A stretch of 64,000 nt of DNA from positions 62,001 through 126,000 of the forward strand of contig JBNKWP010000009.1 of NCBI GenBank assembly GCA_050299835.1, written 5' to 3'. The DNA comes from JAJDOD01 sp050299835. GTDB taxonomy: Bacteria > Pseudomonadota > Alphaproteobacteria > Rhodobacterales > Rhodobacteraceae. This document shows, piece by piece, positions 24,830 through 33,070 of this stretch. Each line of letters starts with the position of its first letter. The first letter of the stretch is position 1. The notes beneath the pieces were generated by a model, which was not told the DNA's origin, did no database searches, and was given only the letters and a program-made list of their open reading frames with translations. The position numbers were made by a program, and so were the translations under genes.

Positions 24830-25978
24830 ATGCGGCTGGTTTGTCCCAATTGCAGCGCTCAATATGAAATCGACGGGTCGATGATCCCGGCGGATGGCCG
24901 GGATGTGCAATGTTCGAATTGCGGACATACCTGGTACGAACTGCCAGGTCCCTCGGCCGAAACGAAAGCAACTTCGCAAAACCTGTTTCATGAGGATGCA
25001 GACAAGTCCGGCGGCTCCGGTTTTGATCCCGACGAAGAAGACGCATTCGACGAATCGGCCGAAGAAACGCTGTCCAGCCGGGCCGCAACGCGCCCGACCA
25101 GTCTGAGCCGCACGGATTTCGCCGACCTTAGCGCGGAGGACTTCGCTTCGGATTTCCTGGCATCTGATGACGACGAAACGGTCGACGATCAGAGGGAAGA
25201 GAACGAACCGGAGCCCGAAACCTCGCTGGATGAGACATCGTCGGCAATGGCGGCCCTTGCATCCGCTGCAAGGGATAGCGCGGAAGACGATGACGACTTC
25301 GCCGAAGAAGATGAGGTCTGGGGCGACAGCGACGAACCAACCTGGAACGACGACGATCCGGACGACGACACTGACGTGATGCCGATCGCTCCTTCTCCGG
25401 GCACGCCGCGCCGGCCCGCCGACATGGCGGCGCTCGACATTCTGCGCGAGGAAGCCGAGCGCGAATTGTCCCAACGCCGCGCTCCGCCGTCCGACTCGCT
25501 TGAAACCCAGACCGATCTGGGCCTGGACGACATCCGAAACCGGCGCACGCCATCGCGCGCGCTCCGTGCCCGTATGGCGCATCTGGGCGAAGAGATTCCG
25601 GAGGAGGACACCCCGGAGGAAGAGTTCCGCACGGAAGTGTCCGACAGGATGACACGTCTGGCCGAACCCTCTTCGGAACCGGACGACGATGATGACGGAT
25701 ATGAAGAGCCACGCCGCGACCTTCTTCCAGACATCGAGGAAATCAATTCCACCCTGCGCAAACCATATGCCGACGCCGGGGGGGCAGACGCACGGCAACG
25801 CTCGGGATTCCGGGCCGGTTTCCTGCTGATGGTCCTGCTGGCCGGTGCTGCAATCTTCGCCTACGCTCAGGCCCCGGCCATCGCGCGTGCGCTGCCGGAG
25901 ACTGAAAGCTCGCTCATTTCCTATGTGGACTGGGCGAACGGACTGCGGGACCAGGTGGACGACCTGATCGGGAACTGA
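24830..25978 (+). CDS. Acidic zinc-ribbon membrane-anchored protein
   Basis: 382 residues from ATG 24830. The N-terminus is an MJ0042-type zinc ribbon: CPNC at residues 5-8 and CSNC about 20 residues later, with GHTWYE after it. Residues 45-325 are very acidic and low in complexity (for example EEDEVWGDSDEPTWNDDDP), apparently disordered. One membrane helix follows near 328-348 (GFLLMVLLAGAAIFAYA), then a short tail. This gives a cytoplasmic zinc finger tethered to the inner membrane by a long acidic linker. The gene faces away from ftsE with about 110 bases between starts, and ends at a strong terminator. Function unknown. Confidence 0.85.
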   Translation: MRLVCPNCSAQYEIDGSMIPADGRDVQCSNCGHTWYELPGPSAETKATSQNLFHEDADKSGGSGFDPDEEDAFDESAEETLSSRAATRPTSLSRTDFADLSAEDFASDFLASDDDETVDDQREENEPEPETSLDETSSAMAALASAARDSAEDDDDFAEEDEVWGDSDEPTWNDDDPDDDTDVMPIAPSPGTPRRPADMAALDILREEAERELSQRRAPPSDSLETQTDLGLDDIRNRRTPSRALRARMAHLGEEIPEEDTPEEEFRTEVSDRMTRLAEPSSEPDDDDDGYEEPRRDLLPDIEEINSTLRKPYADAGGADARQRSGFRAGFLLMVLLAGAAIFAYAQAPAIARALPETESSLISYVDWANGLRDQVDDLIGN

Positions 25979-26016
25979 CACCCCGCTCCATTGGTCGTGG
26001 GAAAGTATCGGATAGC

Positions 26017-26045
26017 AAGGCAGGCTGCTCAGCCTGCCTTTTTCC
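26017..26045 (+). terminator. Strong rho-independent terminator
   Basis: AAGGCAGGCT (26017-26026) pairs perfectly with AGCCTGCCTT (26031-26040) around a GCTC loop and runs into TTTTT. It closes the zinc-ribbon gene. The stem starts and ends in A and T runs, so it may also work on the other strand. Confidence 0.92.
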
Positions 26046-26047
26046 TT

Positions 26048-26095
26048 GGAAAAGTACTCTTCAGGGGGCCGGGTAAGTGAAATTCCCCGGGACGA
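26048..26095 (-). repeat. Copy of the hairpin-plus-core intergenic repeat
   Basis: On the minus strand an imperfect hairpin (CCGGG/CCCGG flanking GAATTTCACTTA) is followed by GGCCCCCTGAAGAGTACTTT at 26071-26052. This resembles ACCCCCTGGAGAGTATTTTC in the mcl1-coxM spacer. It lies just after the stop of the 863-residue membrane protein gene and may serve as its transcription end. Confidence 0.55.
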
Positions 26096-26104
26096 GCCCT
26101 GATC

Positions 26105-28696
26105 TCAGAACCTCTCAAGCAACCGCTTGAGATATTCCAGTTCCTTCGTCGGCCGATCCTGCTCACCCGAACGCCGCCGGATCTCGTCCAGCAACTCCCG
26201 CGCCCGGCGATAGACGTCCTCGCCCTGAAGGAGCTGTTCTTCGGTGCCAATCCGACCGTTCTCTCCCAGGTCGCGGCCAAGCGGATCGCGGCTGCCGTTG
26301 GGATTGTTCCGCCCTATCTGTTCGCCCTGCTGACCGCCCTGTTGCTGTTGCTGCTGCTCGGCCATCTGTTCGGCCAGTTCGCGCATGCCTTCGCGCAATT
26401 CCTCGATGGCCTCGGCCTGATTGTCGAGCGCACCGGCAAAATCCTCGTTCCTCAGCGCCTCCTCGGCATCGTCCATCGCCTCACCCGCGCGTCCAAGCGA
26501 ATCCCGTGCCGCGTCGCCACCGGCCGTCCCCGCGCCGGGGAGGTTCTGCATCTGCCGGTTCAGCTCGTTCCGAAGTGCCTGCTGGCGGTCGGCAAGGCTC
26601 CCCGGTTGATTGCCGTCGGGCTGCCCGTTCTGACCCTGCTGCGGTCTGCCCTGTTGCCCCGGTCGCTGTCCCTGGCCCTGCTGGCCCTGTTGTCCTGGCT
26701 GCTGCTGTCCCTCACCCTGTTGGCCGTCCTGGCCCGGCTGCCGCTGGCCCTGCTGTCCGTTCGGATTGAACTGTTCCTGCAAGTCCCGGAAGGCTTCGTC
26801 GGAAAGGCCCTGCTGTTCCCGCAAGGTCTCCGCCAGACCCTCCATCGCCTGCTCGCCCGGGCTCTGCTGCCCCTGCTGGCCCTGAGTGACCTGCATGTTC
26901 TCCATCATCTGGCGAAGCTGCTCCAGCAATTGCTGCGCCTCCGCCGTCCGGCCCTGCTCCATCAGTTCCTGCAGCCGGTCGAGCATGTCCTGCAAATCCT
27001 GCTGGGACATCTCCTGCATTTCGCCCTCCGCGAAATCCTGCTGCTGCGAGGGATCGCTCTGCTCGGCCAACTGGCGAATGTAATCCTGCATCGCCTCTCG
27101 CAGTTCTTGCATAAGCTCGGCGATTTCCTGATCGGTCGCCCCGTTCTCGATGGCCTCTGACAACCGGTCCTGCGCCCGCCGCAACCGTGCCAGAGCATCC
27201 GAAAGATCGCCCTCCTCGATCTCCAGCGCGAGATCCCAGAGCGCCGTCGCAATCTCGTCGACTGTCTCGTCATCAAGCTTGTCGAGCGACACCCGCGTCT
27301 CCAGCCGCCGCACCATGAACCTCAGCTTCAGATAGGCCGTTTCCGACCGGAAGATGTCCTCGGGCGTGAACGACACCGCCCGCAACACCTGGGCCACACG
27401 CGTCCCGTTATTCCGGTTCCAAAGCAGATCCCGGCGTTGTTCGATGATCGCCTTGGCCAGCGGATCGAAGAATCGCCGCCCTGGCAGAACCGCGAATTGC
27501 GGCTCCGAAACGCCCTCCTGCCCGGCGGCATCGCTTGCGTACAAGGTCGCCTCAACCGGCAGGTTCGCCCAGGGATGCTGGGAGAAGTCCTCGATCACCA
27601 TCTCGGTGAAATCGGTCCGGTCGCCGGAGATCGTCATCGGCAGGTCAAGAACGATGGTCTCCCGTGCCTCAGGCTCCGGTTGCAGACCGTAACTGCGATC
27701 CACCTGGCTCAGGTCCAGCGTGATCTCGATCCGCCCGGCGGTGACCCCGTAATCGTCTTCGGCCACGAACGGCGCTTCCATCCGCCCGCCTTCGCCCTGC
27801 GCCATGGGGCCATCGAACTCGATTTCCGGCGGCATGTCGCCCTCCGCCTCGATCCGCCAGCTCTGGCCACCCGGCCCCTCGATCCGGACCTCACCGCTTT
27901 CATGCACTTCGAATGTCTGCACCGGATCGGTCGCCGCCGGTACATTCTCGGTCCGGTGGGAGACGGTTTCGTGCAGCGCAAGCTCGCCCACCTCACCATA
28001 GAACCGAACGGTCACCCGCGATCCTGCGGGGACGGCGAATGTCGGTTTGTCGATGTCGTTCAGGTAAAGACTCGGCCGTCCTGTATAGAGCGGCGGCTCC
28101 ACCCAGCCTTCCCAGGCCGGACCCGAGGCCAGAGTCTGCCCGCCGCTGCCCAGTTCCGAAACGCTGGCCACCCGCAGAAACGATCCGAAGATCAGGGCGA
28201 CCACGAAGACCAGAAGCGCCATGTAGCGCAGCCCGAACCGGTCCCGCGTCGCAAGCCGTAAATCCGGCTCGGCCCGCTTCACGCCCTTGAGCCGTTCGGT
28301 CATCCGCCGAATATGCGCCTGCCAGACCGCCTCGGACGCCGCATCCCCCTGGCCGATCGCCTGGGTGTCCGACAGCGCGGTAATGGGCCGTTCCGGCAGG
28401 CTGTGGTCGAGCCGCTCCATCGCGTCGGCTCTGCCCGGCCAGCGGAACCGGCGCACACCGATGGCGAATGTCACCAGCAGGGCGAGCACCGCAACGACAC
28501 CGAAGCTCCAGACAAGTTCCAGCGGGAATGCCTCGTGCAATCCCAGCATCATGCCAGCCAGCACCGCCAATGCCACGGACCACAGCGGCCAGAAGGCGCG
28601 CACGACGCGTTCAGCAAGCAATCCGGCAAAGGTCAGGCGCAGCGGCCATCTCAGCCGCCGGAGAGCCTCTTCCGGAAGATCACGCGTTTGGGTCAT
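26105..28696 (-). CDS. TIGR02302/DUF4175-type large membrane protein
   Basis: 863 residues. Two to three N-terminal membrane helices (about 35-80) and another near 160-178 are followed by a long periplasmic-looking region. The C-terminal half is helical and then strongly Gln/Gly-rich (QQGQRQPGQDGQQGEG and related runs, roughly residues 590-800). The ending (RRARELLDEIRRRSGEQDRP, LEYLKRLLERF) matches the TIGR02302 family known only from Alphaproteobacteria, whose function is unknown. It lies 33 bases downstream of lysA, so it is probably cotranscribed. The low-complexity part is in frame without breaks. Confidence 0.87.
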   Translation of the reverse strand: MTQTRDLPEEALRRLRWPLRLTFAGLLAERVVRAFWPLWSVALAVLAGMMLGLHEAFPLELVWSFGVVAVLALLVTFAIGVRRFRWPGRADAMERLDHSLPERPITALSDTQAIGQGDAASEAVWQAHIRRMTERLKGVKRAEPDLRLATRDRFGLRYMALLVFVVALIFGSFLRVASVSELGSGGQTLASGPAWEGWVEPPLYTGRPSLYLNDIDKPTFAVPAGSRVTVRFYGEVGELALHETVSHRTENVPAATDPVQTFEVHESGEVRIEGPGGQSWRIEAEGDMPPEIEFDGPMAQGEGGRMEAPFVAEDDYGVTAGRIEITLDLSQVDRSYGLQPEPEARETIVLDLPMTISGDRTDFTEMVIEDFSQHPWANLPVEATLYASDAAGQEGVSEPQFAVLPGRRFFDPLAKAIIEQRRDLLWNRNNGTRVAQVLRAVSFTPEDIFRSETAYLKLRFMVRRLETRVSLDKLDDETVDEIATALWDLALEIEEGDLSDALARLRRAQDRLSEAIENGATDQEIAELMQELREAMQDYIRQLAEQSDPSQQQDFAEGEMQEMSQQDLQDMLDRLQELMEQGRTAEAQQLLEQLRQMMENMQVTQGQQGQQSPGEQAMEGLAETLREQQGLSDEAFRDLQEQFNPNGQQGQRQPGQDGQQGEGQQQPGQQGQQGQGQRPGQQGRPQQGQNGQPDGNQPGSLADRQQALRNELNRQMQNLPGAGTAGGDAARDSLGRAGEAMDDAEEALRNEDFAGALDNQAEAIEELREGMRELAEQMAEQQQQQQGGQQGEQIGRNNPNGSRDPLGRDLGENGRIGTEEQLLQGEDVYRRARELLDEIRRRSGEQDRPTKELEYLKRLLERF

Positions 28697-28729
28697 ACGC
28701 CCTATAGATAAGGCCCGGCCAGCAATTGA

Positions 28730-30001
28730 CTAGCCCTCAAGCCACGATGGTATGCTATCGCGGTTTATCATGTCTTCATAGCTTGGTCTGGGCCGAATGA
28801 CGGCGAATTGATGCCCATGCACCAGAACCTCCGGCACCAGTGGCCGGGAGTTATATTCCGAAGCCATTACAGCACCATAGGCCCCCGCAGACCGGAACGC
28901 GACCAGCTCGCCCGCCTGCATCGTCGGCAACAGGCGCTGCTTGGTGAACGTATCCCCGCTTTCGCAGACCGGTCCCACCACGTCGATGGGGTGGATTTCC
29001 ACCCCCGCCTCCGGCTCGATCACCGGCAGAATATCGTGATAAGCGCCGTACATGGCGGGCCGGACCAGATCGTTCATGGCCGCATCGAGGATCAGGAAAT
29101 TCCGCCCGTCCCCTTCCTTCACATAGATGACCTCGGACACCAAAATACCTGCATTCCCGGCGATCAGCCGCCCCGGCTCGATCTCGATCTCGCAGCCCAG
29201 ATCGCCCACAGTGCGCTTCACCACCTCACCGAACTCCATCGGCAACGGAGGTGCTGAGTTGGAACGCTCATAGGGAATGCCCAGTCCGCCACCAAGATCC
29301 AGACGCCGGATGTCATGCCCATCCGCCCGCAGCGCGTGGGTCAGGTCTGCCACCTTGTTGAAGGCCAGTTCATAGGGCTCAAGATCGGTCAGTTGCGACC
29401 CGATATGCACGTCGATCCCGACCGCCTGCAAACCCGGCAGCGCGGCGATCTCCGCATAGACCTCGCGCGCCCGCGCGATGGGAATGCCGAACTTGTTCTC
29501 CGCCTTGCCGGTCGCGATCTTCTCGTGCGTCTTGGCATCCACATCCGGGTTCACCCGCACCGTCACCGGCACGGTCACGCCCAGCCGGGTCGCGACCTCC
29601 GACAGACGCCGCATCTCCGGTTCGCTTTCCAGATTGAACTGCCGGATGCCGCCGGTCAGCGCCGCTTCCATCTCGGCGACCGTTTTGCCGACGCCCGAAA
29701 ACACGATCTTCTCGCCCGAAAATCCTGCCGCCTTCGCCCGCGCATATTCGCCGCCCGAGACCACGTCGACACCGGCTCCGAGCGAGGCCATCAGCTTCAG
29801 CACCGCCTGGTTGGAATTGGCCTTCATCGCGTAGCACACGAGATGGTCAAGCGGGTCCAGCGCCTCGTCGAACAGCCGGTAATGCCGCGTCAGGGTCGCC
29901 GTGGAATAGACATAGAACGGCGTACCAACCGCCGCCGCGATCTCGGCGATAGGGACATCCTCGGCGTGAAGTGCGCCATTCTGGTACAAGAAATGATCCA
30001 T
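28730..30001 (-). CDS. lysA: Diaminopimelate decarboxylase
   Basis: 423 residues. PLP fold-type III signatures are clear: VCYAMKANSNQAVLKLMASL with the PLP Lys, ARAKAAGFSGEKIVFSGVGK, the glycine-rich LDLGGGLGIPY, EIEIEPGRLIAGNAGILVSE, and the C-terminal active-site GPVCESGDTF with its Cys. The enzyme decarboxylates meso-diaminopimelate to L-lysine in the cytoplasm. The length is standard. It lies on the same strand as the upstream argH operon but behind a 318-base spacer, so it probably has its own promoter, and it leads into the TIGR02302-type gene. Confidence 0.97.
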   Translation of the reverse strand: MDHFLYQNGALHAEDVPIAEIAAAVGTPFYVYSTATLTRHYRLFDEALDPLDHLVCYAMKANSNQAVLKLMASLGAGVDVVSGGEYARAKAAGFSGEKIVFSGVGKTVAEMEAALTGGIRQFNLESEPEMRRLSEVATRLGVTVPVTVRVNPDVDAKTHEKIATGKAENKFGIPIARAREVYAEIAALPGLQAVGIDVHIGSQLTDLEPYELAFNKVADLTHALRADGHDIRRLDLGGGLGIPYERSNSAPPLPMEFGEVVKRTVGDLGCEIEIEPGRLIAGNAGILVSEVIYVKEGDGRNFLILDAAMNDLVRPAMYGAYHDILPVIEPEAGVEIHPIDVVGPVCESGDTFTKQRLLPTMQAGELVAFRSAGAYGAVMASEYNSRPLVPEVLVHGHQFAVIRPRPSYEDMINRDSIPSWLEG

Positions 30002-30319
30002 GTGCGGCTCATATCAGAAGCCACAAAGGGAACAAGGCAAACTCCGACGCGGAGTCTGCCCGCGAAAATCACGCATTTTCGCGCCACCCGGAAACCGCGG
30101 CGGATCCTGCTACCCAAGAGGTTAACCTTTCCTCAACCTACATTAATCACCCCTACCGCCCGGTGGCTCTCAAAGCGCCTGCACCGACGTTTCCACCGAC
30201 GTAATACCGACGTGATACCGACGCAGTACCGACGTGGCGATTCCGCCCGGATTCACCTTGTTTTCCTGCATTAACCTATTGGTCCCGTTGCGCAGGGTCG
30301 CATTCGCCCGCCCGCCGCG
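30002..30319. promoter_or_regulatory. lysA upstream region with hairpin and tandem repeat
   Basis: No gene was found in these 318 bases. CGCGAAAAT (30061-30069) pairs with ATTTTCGCG (30075-30083), a hairpin in the lysA leader. At 30183-30238 there are five near-tandem units beginning ACCGACG (see separate entry). No recognisable lysine riboswitch core was seen. Confidence 0.5.
30183..30238. repeat. Five tandem 11-base units beginning ACCGACG
   Basis: Units start at 30183, 30195, 30206, 30217 and 30228; spacing is 12, 11, 11, 11. Each begins ACCGACG with a variable tail (TTTCC, TAAT, TGAT, CAGT, TGGC). One helical turn per unit suggests either a regulatory binding array or simple slippage. 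Confidence 0.8.
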
Positions 30320-30637
30320 TTAATCGACGGCCCGCGTTCGCAGAAAGAGATAAAGCGGCAACCCGCAACTCACGCCGATGCAAAACGTGGCCGGGATCGC
30401 CCAAAGCGCCGACCAGTTCTTCCGCACCCAGGTTTCGGCAATGATCCAGACCGTCAGGGCGATGGCGGAAATCGTCAGATCCCAGGTCAGCCCGGTCGAA
30501 GAAGCGTTGACATACCAGGCACTTATCAGGCCCGACAGCCCGGATCCCGTCTCGTTCATGTAAGCGATGAACCAATACATCGGATGCACCGCACCCCAGA
30601 CAGCCAGGGCAAGGTAGATCATCCGCAAAGGCGACAT
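30320..30637 (-). CDS. DUF2834 small membrane protein
   Basis: 105 residues starting MSPLRMIYLALAVWGAVHPM. Three hydrophobic helices (about 4-27, 52-70, 77-97) and the segment MYWFIAYMNETGSGLSGLIS match DUF2834 membrane proteins. The function is unknown. Its ATG overlaps the stop of the upstream mini-lipoprotein gene (TGATG), placing it last in the argH operon. Confidence 0.85.
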   Translation of the reverse strand: MSPLRMIYLALAVWGAVHPMYWFIAYMNETGSGLSGLISAWYVNASSTGLTWDLTISAIALTVWIIAETWVRKNWSALWAIPATFCIGVSCGLPLYLFLRTRAVD

Positions 30638-30768
30638 CAGAGGCTGCCCACGACCCCGATCCGCGCCGACCCGTCAACCTGGATACCACCATCGGGCTTC
30701 GACGGCGGCCCGTCGATCCCGCAGGCCCCCAGGGCCAACAGCGCCGCTATCAACGCCAGTCGTTTCAA
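30637..30768 (-). CDS. Very small lipoprotein (43 residues, TTG start)
   Basis: Starting at TTG 30768, the frame reads MKRLALIAALLALGAC and then GIDGPPSKPDGGIQVDGSAR, ending GVVGSL at a TGA that overlaps the DUF2834 start. The lipobox is LGAC with Cys16, so the mature lipoprotein would be only about 28 residues. The TTG overlaps the stop of the preceding lipoprotein gene (TTGA), which explains the absence of an independent ribosome-binding site: translation is most likely coupled. The gene is too short for most automatic callers. Function unknown. Confidence 0.7.
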   Translation of the reverse strand: MKRLALIAALLALGACGIDGPPSKPDGGIQVDGSARIGVVGSL

Positions 30769-30917
30769 GGACTTACCGCCACGCCGACATCGCCCACGCG
30801 GCCCGAGACAACCGGCGAGACACGGGCTCCGTTGCTGTCGAATGTGGTCGTAAGGCCCAGCGAGGGATCCTCGCAGCCGGCAAGGACCAGCAGAGCCAGA
30901 ACCATCAATCGTTTCAT
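30765..30917 (-). CDS. Small lipoprotein (50 residues)
   Basis: The frame from ATG 30917 reads MKRLMVLALLVLAGC followed by EDPSLGLTTTFDSNGARVSP and ends VGVAVSP. The lipobox is LAGC with Cys15, giving a mature peptide of about 36 residues. Its ATG overlaps the argH stop (ATGA) and its own stop overlaps the TTG start of the next lipoprotein. Similar short lipoproteins follow argH in other Rhodobacterales as far as I recall; the function is unknown. A conserved metabolic operon seems to carry two envelope peptides and a membrane protein. Confidence 0.75.
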   Translation of the reverse strand: MKRLMVLALLVLAGCEDPSLGLTTTFDSNGARVSPVVSGRVGDVGVAVSP

Positions 30918-32302
30918 GCCAGTTCCTCCTTCCAGCGCGCGATCTGCTCCCTCACCCGTGATGGCGCCGTTCCGCCGTAGGATGTGCGCGATGCGACCGA
31001 GTTGTCCACACCCAAGACCGTGAACACATCGTCCGTGATCGCCTCATGAGCGGATTTCATCTGCTCTAGGGTCAAGTCCGGCAGGTCCGAGCCGTTCGTC
31101 TCGGCCATCGCCACAAGACGCCCAGTGACATGATGCGCCTCGCGAAACGGCAATCCCGCCTCCCGCACCAGCCAGTCGGCAAGGTCGGTCGCGGTCGAGA
31201 AACCCGACGACGCTGCAGCACGAAGCGCCACGGGATTGGCCGTCATGTCACGCACCATGCCCTCCATCGCCGCCAGTGCGAGCATTAAATTATCAGCCGC
31301 ATCAAAGACTTGCTCTTTATCTTCCTGCATGTCCTTGGAATAGGTAAGCGGCAGCCCCTTCATCACGGTGAACAGCGCCACCGTCGCCCCGAAGATGCGC
31401 CCGATCTTCGCCCGCACCAGTTCCGCCGCATCGGGGTTCTTCTTCTGCGGCATGATGCTCGACCCGGTCGAAAACCGGTCCGACATGGTCACGAACCGGA
31501 ACTGCGCCGAGGACCAGATCACCAGTTCTTCAGCCAGCCGCGACAGGTGCATCGCACAGATCGACGCGGCTGAGAGATACTCCAGCGCGAAATCCCGGTC
31601 ACTCACAGCGTCCAGCGAATTGGCCGCGGGACGGTCGAAGCCCAGCGCCTTTGCCGTCATCTCCCGGTCAATCGGAAAGGACGTCCCCGCAAGAGCAGCA
31701 GCGCCAAGCGGGCTTTCGTTCATCCGCTTGCGCGCATCGGCAAAACGCGAGGCATCGCGCCCCAGCATCTCGACATAGGCCAGCATGTGATGGCCCCAGG
31801 TCACCGGCTGCGCAGTCTGCAAATGGGTGAAGCCCGGCATCACCCAGTCCACGCCTTTTTCGGCCTGCCCAACCAGCGCCATCTGCAGCGCCCGGATCGC
31901 CGGACCTGCCGCATCGCACTGATCGCGAACCCAAAGCCGAAAATCCGTCGCCACCTGATCGTTCCGGCTCCGCGCCGTATGCAAACGCCCTGCAGGCTCG
32001 CCGATCAGGTCCTTCAGCCGCGATTCCACGTTCATGTGGATATCCTCCAGCGCGGTGCTGAATTGAAACGACCCACCTTCGATCTCTGACAAGACCGTGA
32101 GCAGGCCTTCCCGGATCGCTTCCGCATCGCTATCCGTAATGATGCCCGTCGCTGCAAGCATGGCAGCATGGGCGCGCGACCCTTCGATGTCCTGCGGGGC
32201 AAGGCGCCGGTCAAAGCCGATGGATGCGTTGATCGCTTCCATGATGGCGTCCGGCCCGGCGGCAAACCGCCCGCCCCACATCGAATTCGCGTTGTCGGTC
32301 AT
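30914..32302 (-). CDS. argH: Argininosuccinate lyase
   Basis: 462 residues starting MTDNANSMWGGRFAAGPDAI, the classical ArgH N-terminus. The fumarase-superfamily signature GSSIMPQKKNPD is intact, as are HMNVESRLKDLIGEPAGRLH and TARSRNDQVATDFRLW. The enzyme splits argininosuccinate into arginine and fumarate. Length is normal. It heads an operon with two lipoproteins and a DUF2834 protein. Its start codon is just 12 bases from that of the divergent tlpA-like gene, so its promoter must lie inside that gene. Confidence 0.97.
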   Translation of the reverse strand: MTDNANSMWGGRFAAGPDAIMEAINASIGFDRRLAPQDIEGSRAHAAMLAATGIITDSDAEAIREGLLTVLSEIEGGSFQFSTALEDIHMNVESRLKDLIGEPAGRLHTARSRNDQVATDFRLWVRDQCDAAGPAIRALQMALVGQAEKGVDWVMPGFTHLQTAQPVTWGHHMLAYVEMLGRDASRFADARKRMNESPLGAAALAGTSFPIDREMTAKALGFDRPAANSLDAVSDRDFALEYLSAASICAMHLSRLAEELVIWSSAQFRFVTMSDRFSTGSSIMPQKKNPDAAELVRAKIGRIFGATVALFTVMKGLPLTYSKDMQEDKEQVFDAADNLMLALAAMEGMVRDMTANPVALRAAASSGFSTATDLADWLVREAGLPFREAHHVTGRLVAMAETNGSDLPDLTLEQMKSAHEAITDDVFTVLGVDNSVASRTSYGGTAPSRVREQIARWKEELA

Positions 32303-32314
32303 AAGGAGAAGTCC

Positions 32315-32875
32315 ATGCGTCTGTTTCTTGCCGTCCTTTACACAGGGTTCAGCCTTGCTGCAAACGCTGCCCTCGCCGACACCGCCGCACTGGAGGCGAT
32401 GCGCGAAGGCACAATGAAGAAACTTCTGTTTTCAGAGCCGACCGAAGTCTCCGACGCGACCTTCACCCATGCCGATGGCGGAGAGTTCACATTGACCAGC
32501 TTTGAGGGCAAGCACGTCCTCGTCAATTTCTGGGCCACCTGGTGCGCCCCCTGCCGGAAGGAGATGCCCATGCTCTCCGAGCTTCAGAGCGAGTTCGGTG
32601 GGGATGCATTCGAAGTCGTAACCATTGCCACCGGGCGCAACTCCGTGCCGGCCATCAAGGCATTCTTCGAAGACGAAAAGGTGCAGGTCGACAACCTGCC
32701 GCTCTATCTCGACCCGAAACAGGCGCTCGCCCGCGACATGGCCGTCCTCGGCCTGCCGATCACTGTCATCCTAAACCCGGAGGGCCGCGAGATCGCCCGG
32801 ATGCGCGGAGATGCGGAATGGAACAGCGAGAGCGCTAAGGCGATTATCAAGGCGTTGGTCGGGGGTGAAGACTAA
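32315..32875 (+). CDS. TlpA-like periplasmic thiol:disulfide oxidoreductase
   Basis: 186 residues from ATG 32315 (AAGGAG lies just upstream). An N-terminal signal peptide (MRLFLAVLYTGFSLAANAALA) leads into a thioredoxin domain with the redox motif WATWCAPCRKEMPML and the cis-Pro segment VLGLPITVILNPEGRE. TlpA/ResE-type proteins act in the periplasm, reducing cytochrome c or oxidase-assembly thiols. The pairing with argH is common in Rhodobacterales in my recollection. The gene is followed by two strong hairpins. Confidence 0.92.
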   Translation: MRLFLAVLYTGFSLAANAALADTAALEAMREGTMKKLLFSEPTEVSDATFTHADGGEFTLTSFEGKHVLVNFWATWCAPCRKEMPMLSELQSEFGGDAFEVVTIATGRNSVPAIKAFFEDEKVQVDNLPLYLDPKQALARDMAVLGLPITVILNPEGREIARMRGDAEWNSESAKAIIKALVGGED

Positions 32876-32888
32876 CCCCCTCCCCAAT

Positions 32889-32957
32889 CCCCTCTCCCAC
32901 GGGAGAGGGGAGGAACTGACTGCCCAGGTACCGCCTCCCCCTCCGAGACGGAGGGGG
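32889..32957. repeat. Two strong GC hairpins after tlpA-like gene
   Basis: CCCCTCTCCC (32889-32898) pairs with GGGAGAGGGG (32901-32910) around two bases. CCCCCTCCG (32937-32945) pairs with CGGAGGGGG (32949-32957) around AGA. Both are perfect. No T-run follows, so they look like repeat-type hairpins or 3'-end stabilisers and not classical terminators. They lie between two plus-strand genes. Confidence 0.7.
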
Positions 32958-33070
32958 ACCGAGGGGGATGCAGCGCAAATCTGGCCCTATCCACAGAACC
33001 CCTCTGGCCCTACCGTCCGAGTCTCATTTATTCAATCTTAGGCATCAACCCTGTCAGAGGATTCTCTCCC

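Noticed and set aside
24758..25981. A 407-codon minus-strand frame opposite the zinc-ribbon gene
   Set aside because: The plus strand has a zinc ribbon, a membrane helix and a terminator directly after its stop; the minus frame has none of these.
30183..30238. Possible CRISPR-like repeat
   Set aside because: Units are 11 bases and contiguous, with no spacers and no cas genes nearby.
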